Positions 50,695 to 60,339 are shown, counted from the first letter of the stretch. The stretch: DNA of 60,567 nucleotides from Clostridia bacterium UC5.1-2E3 (GCA_001304875.1 BBZO01000022.1:1-60567); one strand, 5' to 3'. A program made the numbers and translations. Notes: a model not told the origin generated them from the sequence alone.

Positions 50695-50829
50695 AAAAGA
50701 TGAAAATGGAATATAAAGAGCAGGAGTTAGAGAGAGGAACTGGAACAAATCGTCTCGCTGTCTGCGTGCCTCGTGGAAGAACGTCCAGGCCATGCGGCAC
50801 ATTGGCAGTGCTTCTGTCTGTAAAATTAC

Positions 50830-50885
50830 AAAGACTGGCAAATCGGGAATTTTAAAATGTTTCCGCAGTTTGTCAGTCTTTTTTG
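50830..50885 (+). terminator. Terminator after the TIGR04076 gene
   Basis: AAGACTG-g-CAAA (50831-50842) pairs with TTTG-t-CAGTCTT (50869-50880), followed by a T run. Confidence 0.65.
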
Positions 50886-50907
50886 CTAAATCTCTCTGTC
50901 AGCCGGT

Positions 50908-52216
50908 TCAGCCGCTTATCTTCCGTACATAATCCTTATACTCTTCCATCGTGTACGGCGCTTTGTACCCGTCCACAATCTTCTTCGCTTCCGCGCTGCC
51001 GTTCTTTAACAGCCGGTAGGCCAGAAGCGCCATCATCTTCGCCGGAAGGATGTGGGCGGTGTAGGGCTTTGATACCTTGTAGTCTTTCGAGTGCAGATCC
51101 CCGGTGCTGCCGCCGAAGGTGAAGTTGAGCACCGGCATTACTGCAAACAGATCGCCCACGTCAGTGCTGGCGGTGTTGCAGAGGCCGGCGGGGATGGAGG
51201 CGACTTTGACATCGTCGCCCAGCAGGGCGGCGGTGTCCCACAGGATGTCCTCGGGCAGGCGCTCGGGGCAGGGCATGTAGCCTGGCTGTTCACGATCTCG
51301 GCCTCGCAGCCAATGGCCATGGCCGTGCCCTTGAAGCAGTTGTCCACCTTGGCGCTCACCTTCTCGATGGCGGCCTGGCTGTTGGCCCGCACCATCATGT
51401 CCAGTACGACGCGGCTGGGAACCACATTGATGGCCTCGCCTCCCTCGCGGATGTAGGGATGGACGCGGACGCAGTCCTTCTCCTCGAAGGTCTCGCGGAT
51501 CATTCCCAGAGCCGACATCCCCAGGCAGGCGGCATTTAAGGCGTTGACTCCCATGTGGGGCGCGGCGGCCGCGTGGGCGGCTTTCCCGTGCATGTAGACG
51601 GTTTTTCCCACAAACCCGGTGCAGGCGCTGTTGCCCAGCATCAGATCCACGTCAGAATCGCGGTCCACCATCAGGGAATGGGTGGTGACGGAGAGATCGA
51701 TGTCGTCGAACTCTCCGCGGCGCAGGAGCTCGCATTTTCCTCCGGCGCAGTGGACGTCGTGGGTGCGGCGCACCTCGTCGCGGACGCCGGAGCCCTGAAA
51801 TTCCTCCGCGGGCACCGCGAAGATGGTGGCGGTTCCGTCAAGGCTCTCTGCCACCTCCGGGTCGCTTAAGGCCAGCGCAGCCCCCAGTATGCAGGTGATC
51901 TGCGCGTAATGGCCGCAGGAATGGGCGTAGCCCTCCGGTGTGGCGGCGGGGTGGGAGGGGCAGGAGAGTCCGTCCAGCTCGCCGATCAGTGCCACGTTGG
52001 GCCCTTCGCCGGTTCCGATGGCGGCTTTCACGCCGGTGATGGCCAGCCCTTCCTTCGTCTCAAGTCCCAGTTTCTTTAAGAAATCGGATACGATCTTTGC
52101 CGTCCTGTATTCGTGATAGCCCTGCTCGGCGTGGGCGTAGATGTCCTGGGCCAGGGCCTCCAGCTCGTCCGCGTGGCGTCGATGATGGAAATAATTTTTT
52201 CTTCAATGCGATCCAT
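50908..52216 (-). CDS. M20-family amidohydrolase 3, AbgB-like (two frameshifts)
   Basis: About 436 residues of the longer M20 branch that includes p-aminobenzoyl-glutamate hydrolase subunit B. Metal-site blocks: VALIGELDGLSCPSHP, HSCGHYAQITCILGAA, VPAEEF, then GKAAHAAAAPHMGVNALNA and STDVGDLFAVMPVLNFTFGG. One C is lost near 52177 (restores IIDAHADELEALAQDIYAHA) and one base near 51279 (restores TCYMPCPERLPED or similar). The start at 52216 lies behind AAGGAGC. It is transcribed leftward, 88 bp downstream of the dehydrogenase gene, and so is probably co-expressed with it under the LacI-type repressor. Confidence 0.9.
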
Positions 52217-52304
52217 ATACGTTTGCTCCTTGTCGTAAAATTCTGCTCCTATTATACTCGCTTTTTTATTTTACGTACAGAAGTTTTTGCACGCTCTGCA
52301 CAAA

Positions 52305-53304
52305 CTACATCTGGCAGACCTCGTTCCATTTCTCTTCCACGACGGGGATGCCAAGCTCCATGTTCTCCTTCATGCTGGCCAGGGATTTCTGGCGGGGTAG
52401 TAGACCTTGCCGCCTTCTTTTTCCGGTTCGGACAGCTGGACATCGTTCACGATCTCGTTCACGATCTGGTCGGTCAGTTCCGTGGTGTTGAATTTAGCCG
52501 GGTCAATGGCGATCATGATCTGGGTGAGGCCCACCTCGTCGCCGAAGGTGCCGATGGTGCGGACGGAATTTCCGTCGGAGAGAACGGTGGCGATTAAGTC
52601 CAGGGCGATGGAGAGTCCGCTGCCTTTCCAGTAGCCCATGGGGAGCACCCGCCAGGTTTTCTCGATCTCTCCCGGATCGGTGGTCAGATTGCCCTCGGTG
52701 TCATAGCCGCCGGGCACGGGGAGCTTTGTCCCGTTTAGACGGCACAGCTCCAGCTTCCGTAGGAGAACTGGGAGAGGGCGCAGTCGATGACCACGTGCTG
52801 ACCGTCGCTTCGCGGAATCGCCATGACCAGGGGATTGTTCCCGATGCGGCGGTCCTTCGCGCCCCAGGCGGGCATGTTGGGGCAGGTGTTGGACCAGCAG
52901 ATGCCGATCATGCCGGCGTCCGCCGCCTGCCAGCCGTAGCTGCCGCCGCGCATCCAGTGGTTGTTGTTGCCCAGCGCCACCAGGCCGATGCCAGATTTCT
53001 TCGCCAGCTCGATGGCCCGCGCCATGGCAAGCCGGGCGTTTAAGGGGCCGAATCCCCGGTGGCCGTCCCAGCGCTCCATCGCGCCAAAGCTCATGGTGCA
53101 CTCTGCGCGCGCGCTGGGGTCGATTTCCCCTTTCTTTAAGTAGTCGATGACCCGCGGGAAGCGGTTGAGGCCGTGGGAATAGACTCCTGCCAGAGAGTTC
53201 TGGGCGAAAATCTCCGCCGCCTCATGGGCGTCCTGCCTGTTGAAACCATATTTTTCAAGCACCCGCTGAAATTCGTTCAGCATCACTTCGTATTTTACAC
53301 GCAT
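52305..53304 (-). CDS. Malate/L-lactate dehydrogenase family (YiaK/Ldh2-type) oxidoreductase (two frameshifts)
   Basis: NAD(P)-dependent 2-hydroxyacid or imine reductase of about 333 residues. Conserved blocks are SLAGVYSHGLNRFPRVIDYL (catalytic His), GLVALGNNNHWMRGGSYGWQAADAG, SNTCPNMPAWGAKDRRIGNNP, KLPVPGGYDTEGNLTTDP and LPMGYWKGSGLSIALDLIAT. One base is lost near 52754 (restores SYGKLELCRLNG) and one near 52383 (restores ARKSLASMKENMELG; stop 52305-52307). The start at 53304 follows GGGAGGT. Its leader contains a 20-bp palindrome matching the site at the lacI promoter. A 2,3-diketogulonate- or hydroxyacid-type substrate is likely. Confidence 0.9.
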
Positions 53305-53349
53305 TCTGGTTACCTCCCAATTTCTGATGGTTTTAATGGTTCTGATGGT

Positions 53350-53369
53350 TTTTGCAATCGATTGCAAAA
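53350..53369. promoter_or_regulatory. LacI-type operator before the dehydrogenase gene
   Basis: TTTTGCAATCGATTGCAAAA is a perfect 20-bp palindrome. A leftward TATAAT (53382-53377) lies just upstream, so the operator covers the start of transcription. Confidence 0.8.
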
Positions 53370-53488
53370 CTATAAAATTATAATAACAAAGACCTTTCGA
53401 TTCTTCAATATGTGAAATATACAAAAAAGAAAGGGGATGGGTATGCAATTCAGACAAAAATAATAGCGGAAAATGGTACTATATTTTC

Positions 53489-54520
53489 CTACGTGGTCCC
53501 GCGCTCGATGATATCGGTGCCGATCCGCGTCTGTCTGGCGGTCTGCCTTCCCTCCAGCGCGTCCAGGAGGAGGCGGGAGGCGGTGCGGCTTAAGTCCACC
53601 AGCTTATTGTCCAGCGTGGTGAGCGGCGGGGTGCAGATTTTCCCGTACAGGGTGTTGTCGATTCCGATGACGGAAACCTGCTCCGGGACGGCAATTTCCC
53701 GTCTGGCCAGCTCGCGCAGGCCGCCGATGGCCAGAAGATCCACCGCATAAATGATTCCGTCCGTGTCCGGGTGCTCCTCGAGGATCCGGCGGGTCAGCTC
53801 CTGGCCGGCTAGAAGCGTGTGCTCCGGGGCCAGATCGGCGGATCCCGTCTCGCAGCCTTTGTAAATTCTGAGTTTGTCCTCCCCGGCGCCGGCCTGCGTC
53901 ATGGCGGATACGAAGCCGCTGAGCTTGTTTGCGGCGGAGGGGGTGCAGGCTTCGCAGGCAAAGGCCAGGCGGCGCTTTCCCTTCCGGATGAGAAGCTCTG
54001 TGCAGAGTTTCACGCCCTGCTCCTCGTCGGCCAGCACACAGCAGACGTTGGGCAGGCTTAAAAGCCCGTTGACGATGACAACGGGGATTCTGGCCATGTG
54101 CTCGGCGATACTCTGTTTTACGGCTTCGGTTCCGAACATGGAGCCCATGAGGATCACGCCCTCCACCCGGCGCTTTGTAAGAATCTGTATGCATTCCGCC
54201 TTGCGCTCCGGGGAATCCCCGGTGCTCAGCGTGATGCAGGTGTATCCCAGACGGGTCATTTCCTGCTCGATGATGTAGGCGCTCTCTGTGTGGTGGGAGA
54301 TGCGGATATCTTCAATCAGAATGCCGATGATGCGCGAGGACTGGTTGACCAGGCCGCGGGCGGCCTCGTTGGGGCTGTAATTGTATTTGTCCAGCAGTTC
54401 TCTGACCCGCCGGCGGGTATTTTCATTGATTCCGGGTCTGTCATTGACGACCCGGGAGACTGTGCTGGCAGAGACGCCGGCTTCTTTTGCTATATCGTAG
54501 ATAGTTTTTGTGTTTTCCAT
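53489..54520 (-). CDS. LacI-family transcriptional repressor
   Basis: A 343-residue regulator. The N-terminal HTH is TIYDIAKEAGVSASTVSRV (residues 6-24) with hinge region SPNEAARGLVNQSSRIIG; the periplasmic-binding-like core has IGILIEDIRISHHTE, GVILMG, IPVVIVNG and SVIGIDNTLYGKICTPPLTT. It is intact. The ATG lies only six bases after the -10 hexamer and no ribosome site is visible, so the mRNA is probably leaderless. The palindrome CAATCGATTG fills its own promoter spacer and recurs before the dehydrogenase gene, which indicates autoregulation and control of the dehydrogenase/M20 unit. Confidence 0.95.
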   Translation of the reverse strand: MENTKTIYDIAKEAGVSASTVSRVVNDRPGINENTRRRVRELLDKYNYSPNEAARGLVNQSSRIIGILIEDIRISHHTESAYIIEQEMTRLGYTCITLSTGDSPERKAECIQILTKRRVEGVILMGSMFGTEAVKQSIAEHMARIPVVIVNGLLSLPNVCCVLADEEQGVKLCTELLIRKGKRRLAFACEACTPSAANKLSGFVSAMTQAGAGEDKLRIYKGCETGSADLAPEHTLLAGQELTRRILEEHPDTDGIIYAVDLLAIGGLRELARREIAVPEQVSVIGIDNTLYGKICTPPLTTLDNKLVDLSRTASRLLLDALEGRQTARQTRIGTDIIERGTT

Positions 54521-54526
54521 GGGTTC

Positions 54527-54556
54527 AGTATAGCGCAATCGATTGTGCTGCGTCAA
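54527..54556 (-). promoter_or_regulatory. lacI promoter with operator in the spacer
   Basis: On the minus strand TTGACG (54556-54551), 18-bp spacer, TATACT (54532-54527). The near-palindrome GCGCAATCGATTGTGC (54533-54548) occupies the spacer. Confidence 0.75.
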
Positions 54557-54563
54557 TCTCTGA

Positions 54564-54592
54564 TTGGATTTGCGCGGAGGTTGTGATATACT
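54564..54592 (+). promoter_or_regulatory. Promoter of the acetyltransferase gene
   Basis: TTGGAT (54564-54569), 17-bp spacer, TATACT (54587-54592). It is divergent from lacI and 8 bp from its -35 element. Confidence 0.6.
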
Positions 54593-54624
54593 TTCCTTAC
54601 CATATATGAGTGGAGGAAATGGCT

Positions 54625-55221
54625 GTGAAAATGACCGAGACGGAGGCCAGGACGCGCCTGGCCGAGGGGCGGCTTTACGATCCGGGACAGGAGGGGATTC
54701 TGGAGGAGCAGCGCCGCCGGATGGAGATTTTATACGACTACAACGCCACCCGCCCGTCGGAGACGGGGCGCAGGGCGGAGCTTCTTGGGAAAATGCTGGC
54801 GGAGGCGGGAGAAAACTGCTATATCGAGCCGCCGTTTCACGCCAATTTCGGCGGCGGACACGTGCATTTCGGGAACAATGTGTATGCAAATTTCAATCTC
54901 ACCGTGGTGGATGACGCTCATGTCTACGTGGGCGACGACGTGCAGATCGGGCCGAATGTGACCATCGCCACCGCCGGGCATCCGCTGGATCCTGCGTATC
55001 GCAGGACGGGGATGCAGTTTGCCGTGGACATTCACATCGGAGACGGCGCCTGGATCGGGGCCGGGAGCATTCTTCTTCCCGGCGTTTCCGTCGGAGCCGG
55101 TTCGGTGATCGGCGCGGGCAGCGTGGTGACGCGGGACATCCCCGCCGGCGTGCTGGCGGCCGGAAATCCCTGCCGGGTGCTCCGGGGAGATCGGGGAGAG
55201 GGACAGGGAGTATTATTATAA
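54625..55221 (+). CDS. Maltose/galactoside O-acetyltransferase family (left-handed beta-helix)
   Basis: A roughly 198-residue acetyl-CoA-dependent sugar O-acetyltransferase (Maa/LacA/NodL type). The N-terminal cap reads LYDPGQEGILEEQRRRMEIL; hexapeptide repeats follow (VHFGNNVYANFNLTVVDDAH, VYVGDDVQIGPNVTIATAGH with the catalytic His, IHIGDGAWIGAGSILLPGV, IGAGSVVTRDIPAGVLAAG). Three starts are possible: GTG 54610, ATG 54619 and GTG 54625; the last has the best distance from GGAGG. It is intact, divergent from lacI and possibly influenced by the operator between them. These enzymes usually acetylate non-metabolisable sugars. Confidence 0.92.
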   Translation: MKMTETEARTRLAEGRLYDPGQEGILEEQRRRMEILYDYNATRPSETGRRAELLGKMLAEAGENCYIEPPFHANFGGGHVHFGNNVYANFNLTVVDDAHVYVGDDVQIGPNVTIATAGHPLDPAYRRTGMQFAVDIHIGDGAWIGAGSILLPGVSVGAGSVIGAGSVVTRDIPAGVLAAGNPCRVLRGDRGEGQGVLL

Positions 55222-55254
55222 GGACAGGCGGGTGGATGTCGGGGAATAAAAGGA

Positions 55255-55282
55255 TTTACAAAAAGTAAAATTATGATATAAT
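55255..55282 (+). promoter_or_regulatory. Promoter of a small RNA gene
   Basis: TTTACA (55255-55260), 16-bp spacer, TATAAT (55277-55282). Confidence 0.75.
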
Positions 55283-55289
55283 AAAACTC

Positions 55290-55456
55290 AATACAGAACA
55301 AATTATTTGTTTGGCATTGTGGGTGTTCAGTGTCATCTGACCCGGACTGTAGTAGTATTATGGGTGTTGTAGAACCTGCTAAGAGGGAGAATCTTAGTCA
55401 ACACCAAAGAGCGGAACTGCCCTCATCTGTGTGACGGATGGGGGCTTTTCGATTTT
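55290..55456 (+). ncRNA. Small structured RNA candidate ending in a terminator
   Basis: About 165 nt from the predicted start to the T run. Stems: AACAAA/TTTGTT (near 55297-55311); CAGT/ACTG enclosing GTC/GAC (55328-55350); GGTGTTG/CAACACC (near 55363-55404) enclosing CTAAGA/TCTTAG; then the terminator GCCCTCATC (55419-55427) / GATGGGGGC (55437-55445) and TTTTCGATTTTT. No ORF with a ribosome site lies inside. It may be a free small RNA or an attenuating leader of the gene at 55504. I cannot match it to a known family. Confidence 0.6.
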
Positions 55457-55503
55457 TATCTGGAAAATTTTTGAGAAGCAAAAGACTTTGGCGGAGGAAT
55501 GGA

Positions 55504-56183
55504 ATGGCGAAAGAATATACGGCAGAAGATTTGACAAGAAACGATAAATTGTTTTCCAACCGGTTGAGGACACGGTTCTGGAAGAGTTTTATATGAGTCA
55601 TCTGATCTCTAAAGTGTATATTTACATATTGAGCAATGGGGACGTTATTCATCTGATGTTTGACGATGATCAGTTTTGTCATCTGTTGGGGCTGTCCTAT
55701 TTTGGCTATAAAGGCAAATATGGATGGAATGTGTTGAAAGAGCGAAATATACTGATCTGTAATCTGCACGACATTGAGAACCATATGAGAGAAGAAATAA
55801 GGATAACGAATTTTCCAAAGATTTTAAAGATTCTGGAATGTCCAACCGTGTATTTGTTCAGAAATACGTCTATGAATTACAAAGCAGATTATTTTGCCGT
55901 CTGGAAGGATGGAAAAAGATATTATAAACTAGGAATAGGAACCAGTGCCAACGGAATTAATTATGGCGAGACCTACCAGGTTTCCCTGATAAAGTCTAAA
56001 GATAATCGGGAGATAGACTCCAAACATTTACTGACGGTGTGTCAGAAATGTATCATGCAGAGGAAAATATTCAATCATTTATACTATCCGATCTATCTAT
56101 TTATTAAAATTCGTAAAAACTTGAAGTTCTTTCAAGGAAGTTCCCCACTCCCCGCTTGCGAAACCCAGCACTTTCCTGTATAG
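55504..56183 (+). CDS. PBECR4-like nuclease-fold protein (frameshifted), AT-rich
   Basis: About 226 residues. After a short acidic start (AKEYTAEDLTRNDKLFSNR) it reads YIYILSNGDVIHLMFDDDQFCHLLGL, RITNFPKILKILE, and YFAVWKDGKRYYKLGIGTS. The 'F-x-HLxGL' block and the alternating strands resemble the PBECR4 family of Barnase/EndoU/ColicinE5/RelE-like domains, but this assignment is by eye. A T is lost at 55564-55565 (restored: FEDTVLEEFYMSHLIS). ATG 55504 follows CGGAGGA. The DNA is much AT-richer than its neighbours, suggesting transfer. It is preceded by a separately promoted structured RNA. Confidence 0.6.
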
Positions 56184-56184
56184 T
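56156..56184 (+). promoter_or_regulatory. Promoter of prfB
   Basis: TTGCGA (56156-56161), 17-bp spacer, TATAGT (56179-56184), overlapping the stop of the preceding gene. Confidence 0.55.
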
Positions 56185-56223
56185 ATAGATTACCGGAAAA
56201 AATAAATGAAAGAAGGTGACACA

Positions 56224-57360
56224 GTGTTGAATTAGATCAGTTCAAGTACACGTTATCAACGTTTGAAAAACCATTAGTGGAAGTGAGGGATTCACTTTGA
56301 CCTGGATAACAAGGTAAAGCGAATCGACGAACTGGATAAATCCATGGAGGAGCCGGGCTTCTGGGAAGATCCGGAGAAATCCTCAAAGATTGTGAGAGAG
56401 GCCAAAAACTTAAAGGACACCGTGGAAGGCTACCGGGAGCTGGAGCAGGAGTACGAGGACATCCAGGTGATGATCGAGATGGGCTACGAGGAGGAGGATG
56501 CCTCGCTGATCCCGGAGATCCAGCAGATGATCGACGAGTTCTCGGAGAAGCTTGACAAGCTGCGCATCCAGACGCTGCTCTCCGGCGAGTACGACAGCTG
56601 CAACGCCATCTTAAAGCTCAACGCGGGCGCGGGCGGAACCGAGTCCTGCGACTGGTGCAGCATGCTCTACCGCATGTACTGCCGTTTCGCCGACAGCCGC
56701 GGCTTTACCACGGAGGTTCTGGACTATTTAGACGGCGACGAGGCCGGCATTAAGTCCGTGACCATCCAGATTAACGGCGAGAACGCCTTCGGGTACCTTA
56801 AGTCCGAGCGCGGTGTTCACCGCCTGGTGCGCATTTCGCCGTTCAACGCGGCGGGCAAGCGCCAGACCTCCTTCGTCTCCTGCGACGTGATGCCGGACAT
56901 CGAGGAGGACCTGGACGTGGAGATCAATCCCGACGACCTGCGCATCGATACCTACCGCTCCAGCGGCGCCGGCGGCCAGAAGGTAAACAAGACCTCCTCG
57001 GCCATCCGTATCACCCACATTCCCACGGGAATCGTGGTGCAGTGCCAGAACGAGCGGTCCCAGTTCCAGAACAAGGATAAGGCCATGCAGATGCTGAAGG
57101 CCAAACTCTTCTTATTAAAACAGCAGGAGAACGCGGAGAAGATTTCTGATATCCGCGGCGACGTGAAGGAGATCGGCTGGGGCAGCCAGATCCGCTCCTA
57201 CGTCCTGCAGCCCTACACCATGGTGAAGGATCATCGTACAGGCCAGGAGAGCGGCAATGTCCAGAGCGTCCTGGACGGCAACATCGAACCGTTTATCAGC
57301 GCCTACCTTAAATGGTCCAGCTTAAACGGCCAGAAAGCAGAAAATAACTCCGAAAACTAG
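56224..57360 (+). CDS. prfB: Peptide chain release factor 2, with programmed +1 frameshift (plus one sequence error)
   Basis: Releases peptides at UGA and UAA. The stop-codon-recognition motif SPF is in RISPFNAAGKRQTSFV and the catalytic GGQ in RSSGAGGQKVNKTSS. The natural recoding site is CTT-TGA-C at 56295-56301; skipping one base joins VEVRDSL to DLDNKVKRIDELDKS. Separately, one G is missing near 56229: restored, the gene begins GTG TTG GAA with LELDQFKYTLSTFEKP, behind AAGGTG. About 378 residues after both corrections. The recoding lets RF2 level control its own synthesis. Confidence 0.96.
56286..56301 (+). promoter_or_regulatory. prfB programmed frameshift site
   Basis: AGGG (56286-56289) acts as an internal Shine-Dalgarno-like element five bases before the slippery CTT (56295-56297) and the in-frame TGA-C (56298-56301), the classical prfB arrangement. 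Confidence 0.88.
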
Positions 57361-57439
57361 TTGCAGTGTCCTCTTAAATGTGATACTATCTTTCCTGTAG
57401 CGACAAATGTGCACGTAGGACGCACAGGAAGGGCGAGAC

Positions 57440-57883
57440 ATGGAAGAGAGAACAAATTATTATTTGCTGAAACAGAAAGCGGTTCCCGAGGCCCTCTTAA
57501 AGGTGGTGGAGGTCAAGCGTCTCATAGAGACCAACAAAAGCTTGTCCATCCAGGAGGCCACTGACCAGGTGGGCATCAGCCGGAGCTCGTTCTACAAGTA
57601 CAAGGACGATATCGTCCCCTTTTACGACAACACCAGGGGGAGGACCATCACCTTTGTGACACAGATGGACGACCGGCCGGGGCTGCTTTCGGAGATTCTT
57701 CACATCGTATCCGATTTTAAGGCCAACATACTGACCATTCACCAGAGCATTCCGGTCAACGGCATCGCGCTGGTGACCCTAAGCGTGGAGGTCCGGGAGG
57801 AGACGGGAAATGTCTCCGCGATGATCGGGGAGATTGAGAAGCAGCAGGGAATACATTATCTAAAAATATTAGCCAGGGAGTAG
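57440..57883 (+). CDS. ACT-domain regulatory protein (PheB/UPF0735 type)
   Basis: A 147-residue protein with an N-terminal HTH-like segment (KVVEVKRLIETNKSLSIQEA, VGISRSSFYKYKDDI) and a C-terminal ACT domain (ITFVTQMDDRPGLLSEILHI, ANILTIHQSIPVNGIALVTL) that would bind an amino acid. It starts at ATG 57440 after AAGGGCGAG. It is five bases from hom, and the same pair occurs in many Firmicutes, so it probably senses an aspartate-family amino acid and tunes that pathway. It has its own promoter (TTGCAG, 17 bp, TACTAT, 57361-57389). The gene is intact. Confidence 0.88.
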   Translation: MEERTNYYLLKQKAVPEALLKVVEVKRLIETNKSLSIQEATDQVGISRSSFYKYKDDIVPFYDNTRGRTITFVTQMDDRPGLLSEILHIVSDFKANILTIHQSIPVNGIALVTLSVEVREETGNVSAMIGEIEKQQGIHYLKILARE

Positions 57884-57888
57884 GAGAA

Positions 57889-59105
57889 ATGAAAGTTGCA
57901 ATCATGGGATACGGGACCATCGGTTCCGGAGTTGCCGAAGTTTTGAAAGTAAACCGGGATCTTATTAAGAGAAAGACGGGTAAGACCCTGGAGGTTAAAT
58001 ATATTCTGGATCTGAGAGAGTTCCCCGGGGACGAGAACGAGGGGAAGATCATCCACGATTTTTCCGTCATCGACCAGGATGACGAGGTGGAGCTGGTGGT
58101 GGAGACCATGGGCGGCGTCAATCCGGCCTACACGTTTGTGAAGACCTGCCTGGAGAGCGGGAAACACGTGGTTACCTCCAACAAGGCGCTGGTGGCGGCC
58201 CATGGAACCGAGCTTCTCTCCATCGCCCGCGAGAAGGAGATCAATTTCCTGTTCGAGGCCAGCGTCGGCGGCGGCATTCCGCTGATCCGTCCGCTGACCC
58301 AGGCGCTTGCCGGGGAGAAGATTCTGGAGATCACCGGCATTTTAAACGGAACCACCAACTACATTCTGACCAAGATGAACGAGGAGGGCCAGACCTTCGA
58401 GGCGGCCTTAAAGACGGCCCAGGAGCTGGGCTACGCCGAGCGGAATCCGGAGGCGGACGTGGAAGGCTACGACACCTGCAGAAAGATTTCCATTCTGACG
58501 GCGCTGGCCTCCGAGCGGGAGGTCAACTATGAGGAGGTTTACACCGAGGGAATCACGGCCATCACCGATACGGATTTAAGTACGCGGAGAAGATGAAGAC
58601 GGCCATCAAGCTGTTCGGAACCAGTATTCTCGACGGCGGCAGGGCCAGCGTGGCCGTGTGCCCGGTGATGATCGACGCTTCCCATCCGCTCTACAGCGTG
58701 AACGACGTGTTCAACGCCGTCATGGTGAAGGGCAACATGGTGGGAACGGTGATGTTCTACGGCAGCGGCGCCGGAAAGCTTCCGACGGCCAGCGCCGTGG
58801 TGGCGGACATCATGGAGATCGCCGTTAACACTGACCGCAATATCCCCATCGGCTGGACGGAGGAAAAGCTTTCTGTGACTCCCATGGAGGAGCGGACCTG
58901 CCGCTATTTCATCCGCTTTGCGGGTGATGCCGGGGAGAGAAGACAGGAGATCGAGGCAGCCTTCGGTCCGGTGGAGATTATTTCCATCGACGGAATGGAC
59001 GAATTTGCCGTGCTCACCGGTCCCATGAAAGAAGGAAAATACGCGAAGATATCCGCCGCATTCGACGGTATCCGCCAGAGGATACGCGCCGAGCTTGCGC
59101 GCTAG
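57889..59105 (+). CDS. hom: Homoserine dehydrogenase (frameshifted)
   Basis: Reduces aspartate-4-semialdehyde to homoserine on the way to threonine and methionine. The N-terminal Rossmann motif GYGTIGSGVAEVL (residues 6-18), ETMGGVNPAYTFVK, VVTSNKALVAAHG, EASVGGGIPLIRPL and GILNGTTNYILTKM are diagnostic. One A is lost near 58579; corrected it reads ITDTDLKYAEKMKTAIKLFG. The C-terminal 90 residues form an ACT regulatory domain (CRYFIRFAGDAGERR), giving about 405 residues. It lies between the ACT protein and lysC, 22 bp before the latter, as part of an aspartate-family operon. Confidence 0.96.
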
Positions 59106-59127
59106 GCGCGCCGGCGGGGGAGGAAAT

Positions 59128-60334
59128 ATGTTAATTGTAAAGAAGTTTGGCGGCAGCTCTGTCGCCGACACTGAAAAGATATTCAACGTGGCAAGGCGCT
59201 GCCTGGAGGACTACGAGAAGGGCAACGACGTGGTGGTCGTGCTCTCCGCCATGGGAAAGACCACCGACGGCCTCATCGCCAAGGCCCACGAGATCAACAG
59301 AAAACCATCCAAGCGTGAGCTGGATATGCTTCTCGCCACAGGGGAGCAGGTGTCCGTGGCCCTCATGGCCATGGCGTTCCAGGCGCTGGGCGTCAGGCCA
59401 TTTCCCTGAACGCGTCCCAGGTTGCGATGCACACCACCGCGGCCTACGGCGCGGCCAAGCTCACGAGGATCGATACACAGAGGATAAAAAATGAACTGGA
59501 GTCCCGCAAGATCGTGGTGATCACCGGATTCCAGGGCGTCAACAAATTCGACGACGTGACCACTCTGGGAAGAGGCGGCTCCGACACCACGGCGGTGGCC
59601 CTGGCGGCGGCGCTCCATGCGGACGCCTGCGAGATCTACACCGATGTGGAGGGCGTCTACACCGCGGATCCCAGGATTGTGCCCAACGCCAGGAAACTGG
59701 CGGAGGTGTCCTACGACGAGATGCTTGAGTTTGCCTCCCTGGGAGCGAAGGTGCTGCACAACCGCTCCGTGGAGATGGCCAAAAAATATCAAGTGCAGCT
59801 GGTCGTACTGTCCAGCATGACCCGTGCGTCGGGAACCGTTGTCAAAGAGGGAGAGAAGATGGAAAAATGCTAGTCAGCGGCGTGGCCGCAGATAAAAATA
59901 CCGCCCGCATTTCTGTCATCGGGGTGAAGGATGAGCCGGGAATCGCGTTCCGCCTCTTTAACCTGTTAGCGAAAAATGGCATCAATGTGGACATTATCAT
60001 CCAGTCCGTGGGCCGGAGCAACACGAAGGACATTTCCTTCACGGTGGCCAAGACCGACCTGCAGGATGCGATGGCGATTCTCAATGAGAACAGGGAGGTG
60101 CTGACCGCCCAGAGCGTGGAGTGCAACGAGAACGTAGCGAAGATCTCCATCATCGGCGCCGGCATGACCAGCAACCCGGGCGTTGCGGCCAAGATGTTCG
60201 AGGCCCTTTACAGCGCCCAGATCAACATCCGCATGATCGCCACGTCCGAGATCCGGATCACCGTGCTCATCGACGAGCAGGAGGCAAACCGCGCCATGCG
60301 CGTGGTTCATGATGCATTCTCACTGGGGGATTAA
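59128..60334 (+). CDS. lysC: Aspartate kinase (two frameshifts)
   Basis: First enzyme of the aspartate pathway; phosphorylates aspartate. KKFGGSSVADTEKI at residues 4-17, VVLSAMGKTTDGLI, GRGGSDTTAVALAAAL and TDVEGVYTADPRIV form the kinase domain; two ACT domains follow (TARISVIGVKDEPGIAFRLF; AKISIIGAGMTSNPGVAAKM), the usual lysine/threonine sensor. One G is lost near 59397 (restores VRAISLNASQVAMHT) and one A near 59862 (restores EKMEKMLVSGVAADKNTA). About 402 residues. The start at 59128 follows GGGGAGGA. Confidence 0.96.
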
Positions 60335-60339
60335 GCGTT

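Noticed and set aside
55290..55456. 6S RNA or 4.5S RNA identity
   Set aside because: The 5' and 3' ends are not complementary as in 6S, and the SRP loop signature is absent.
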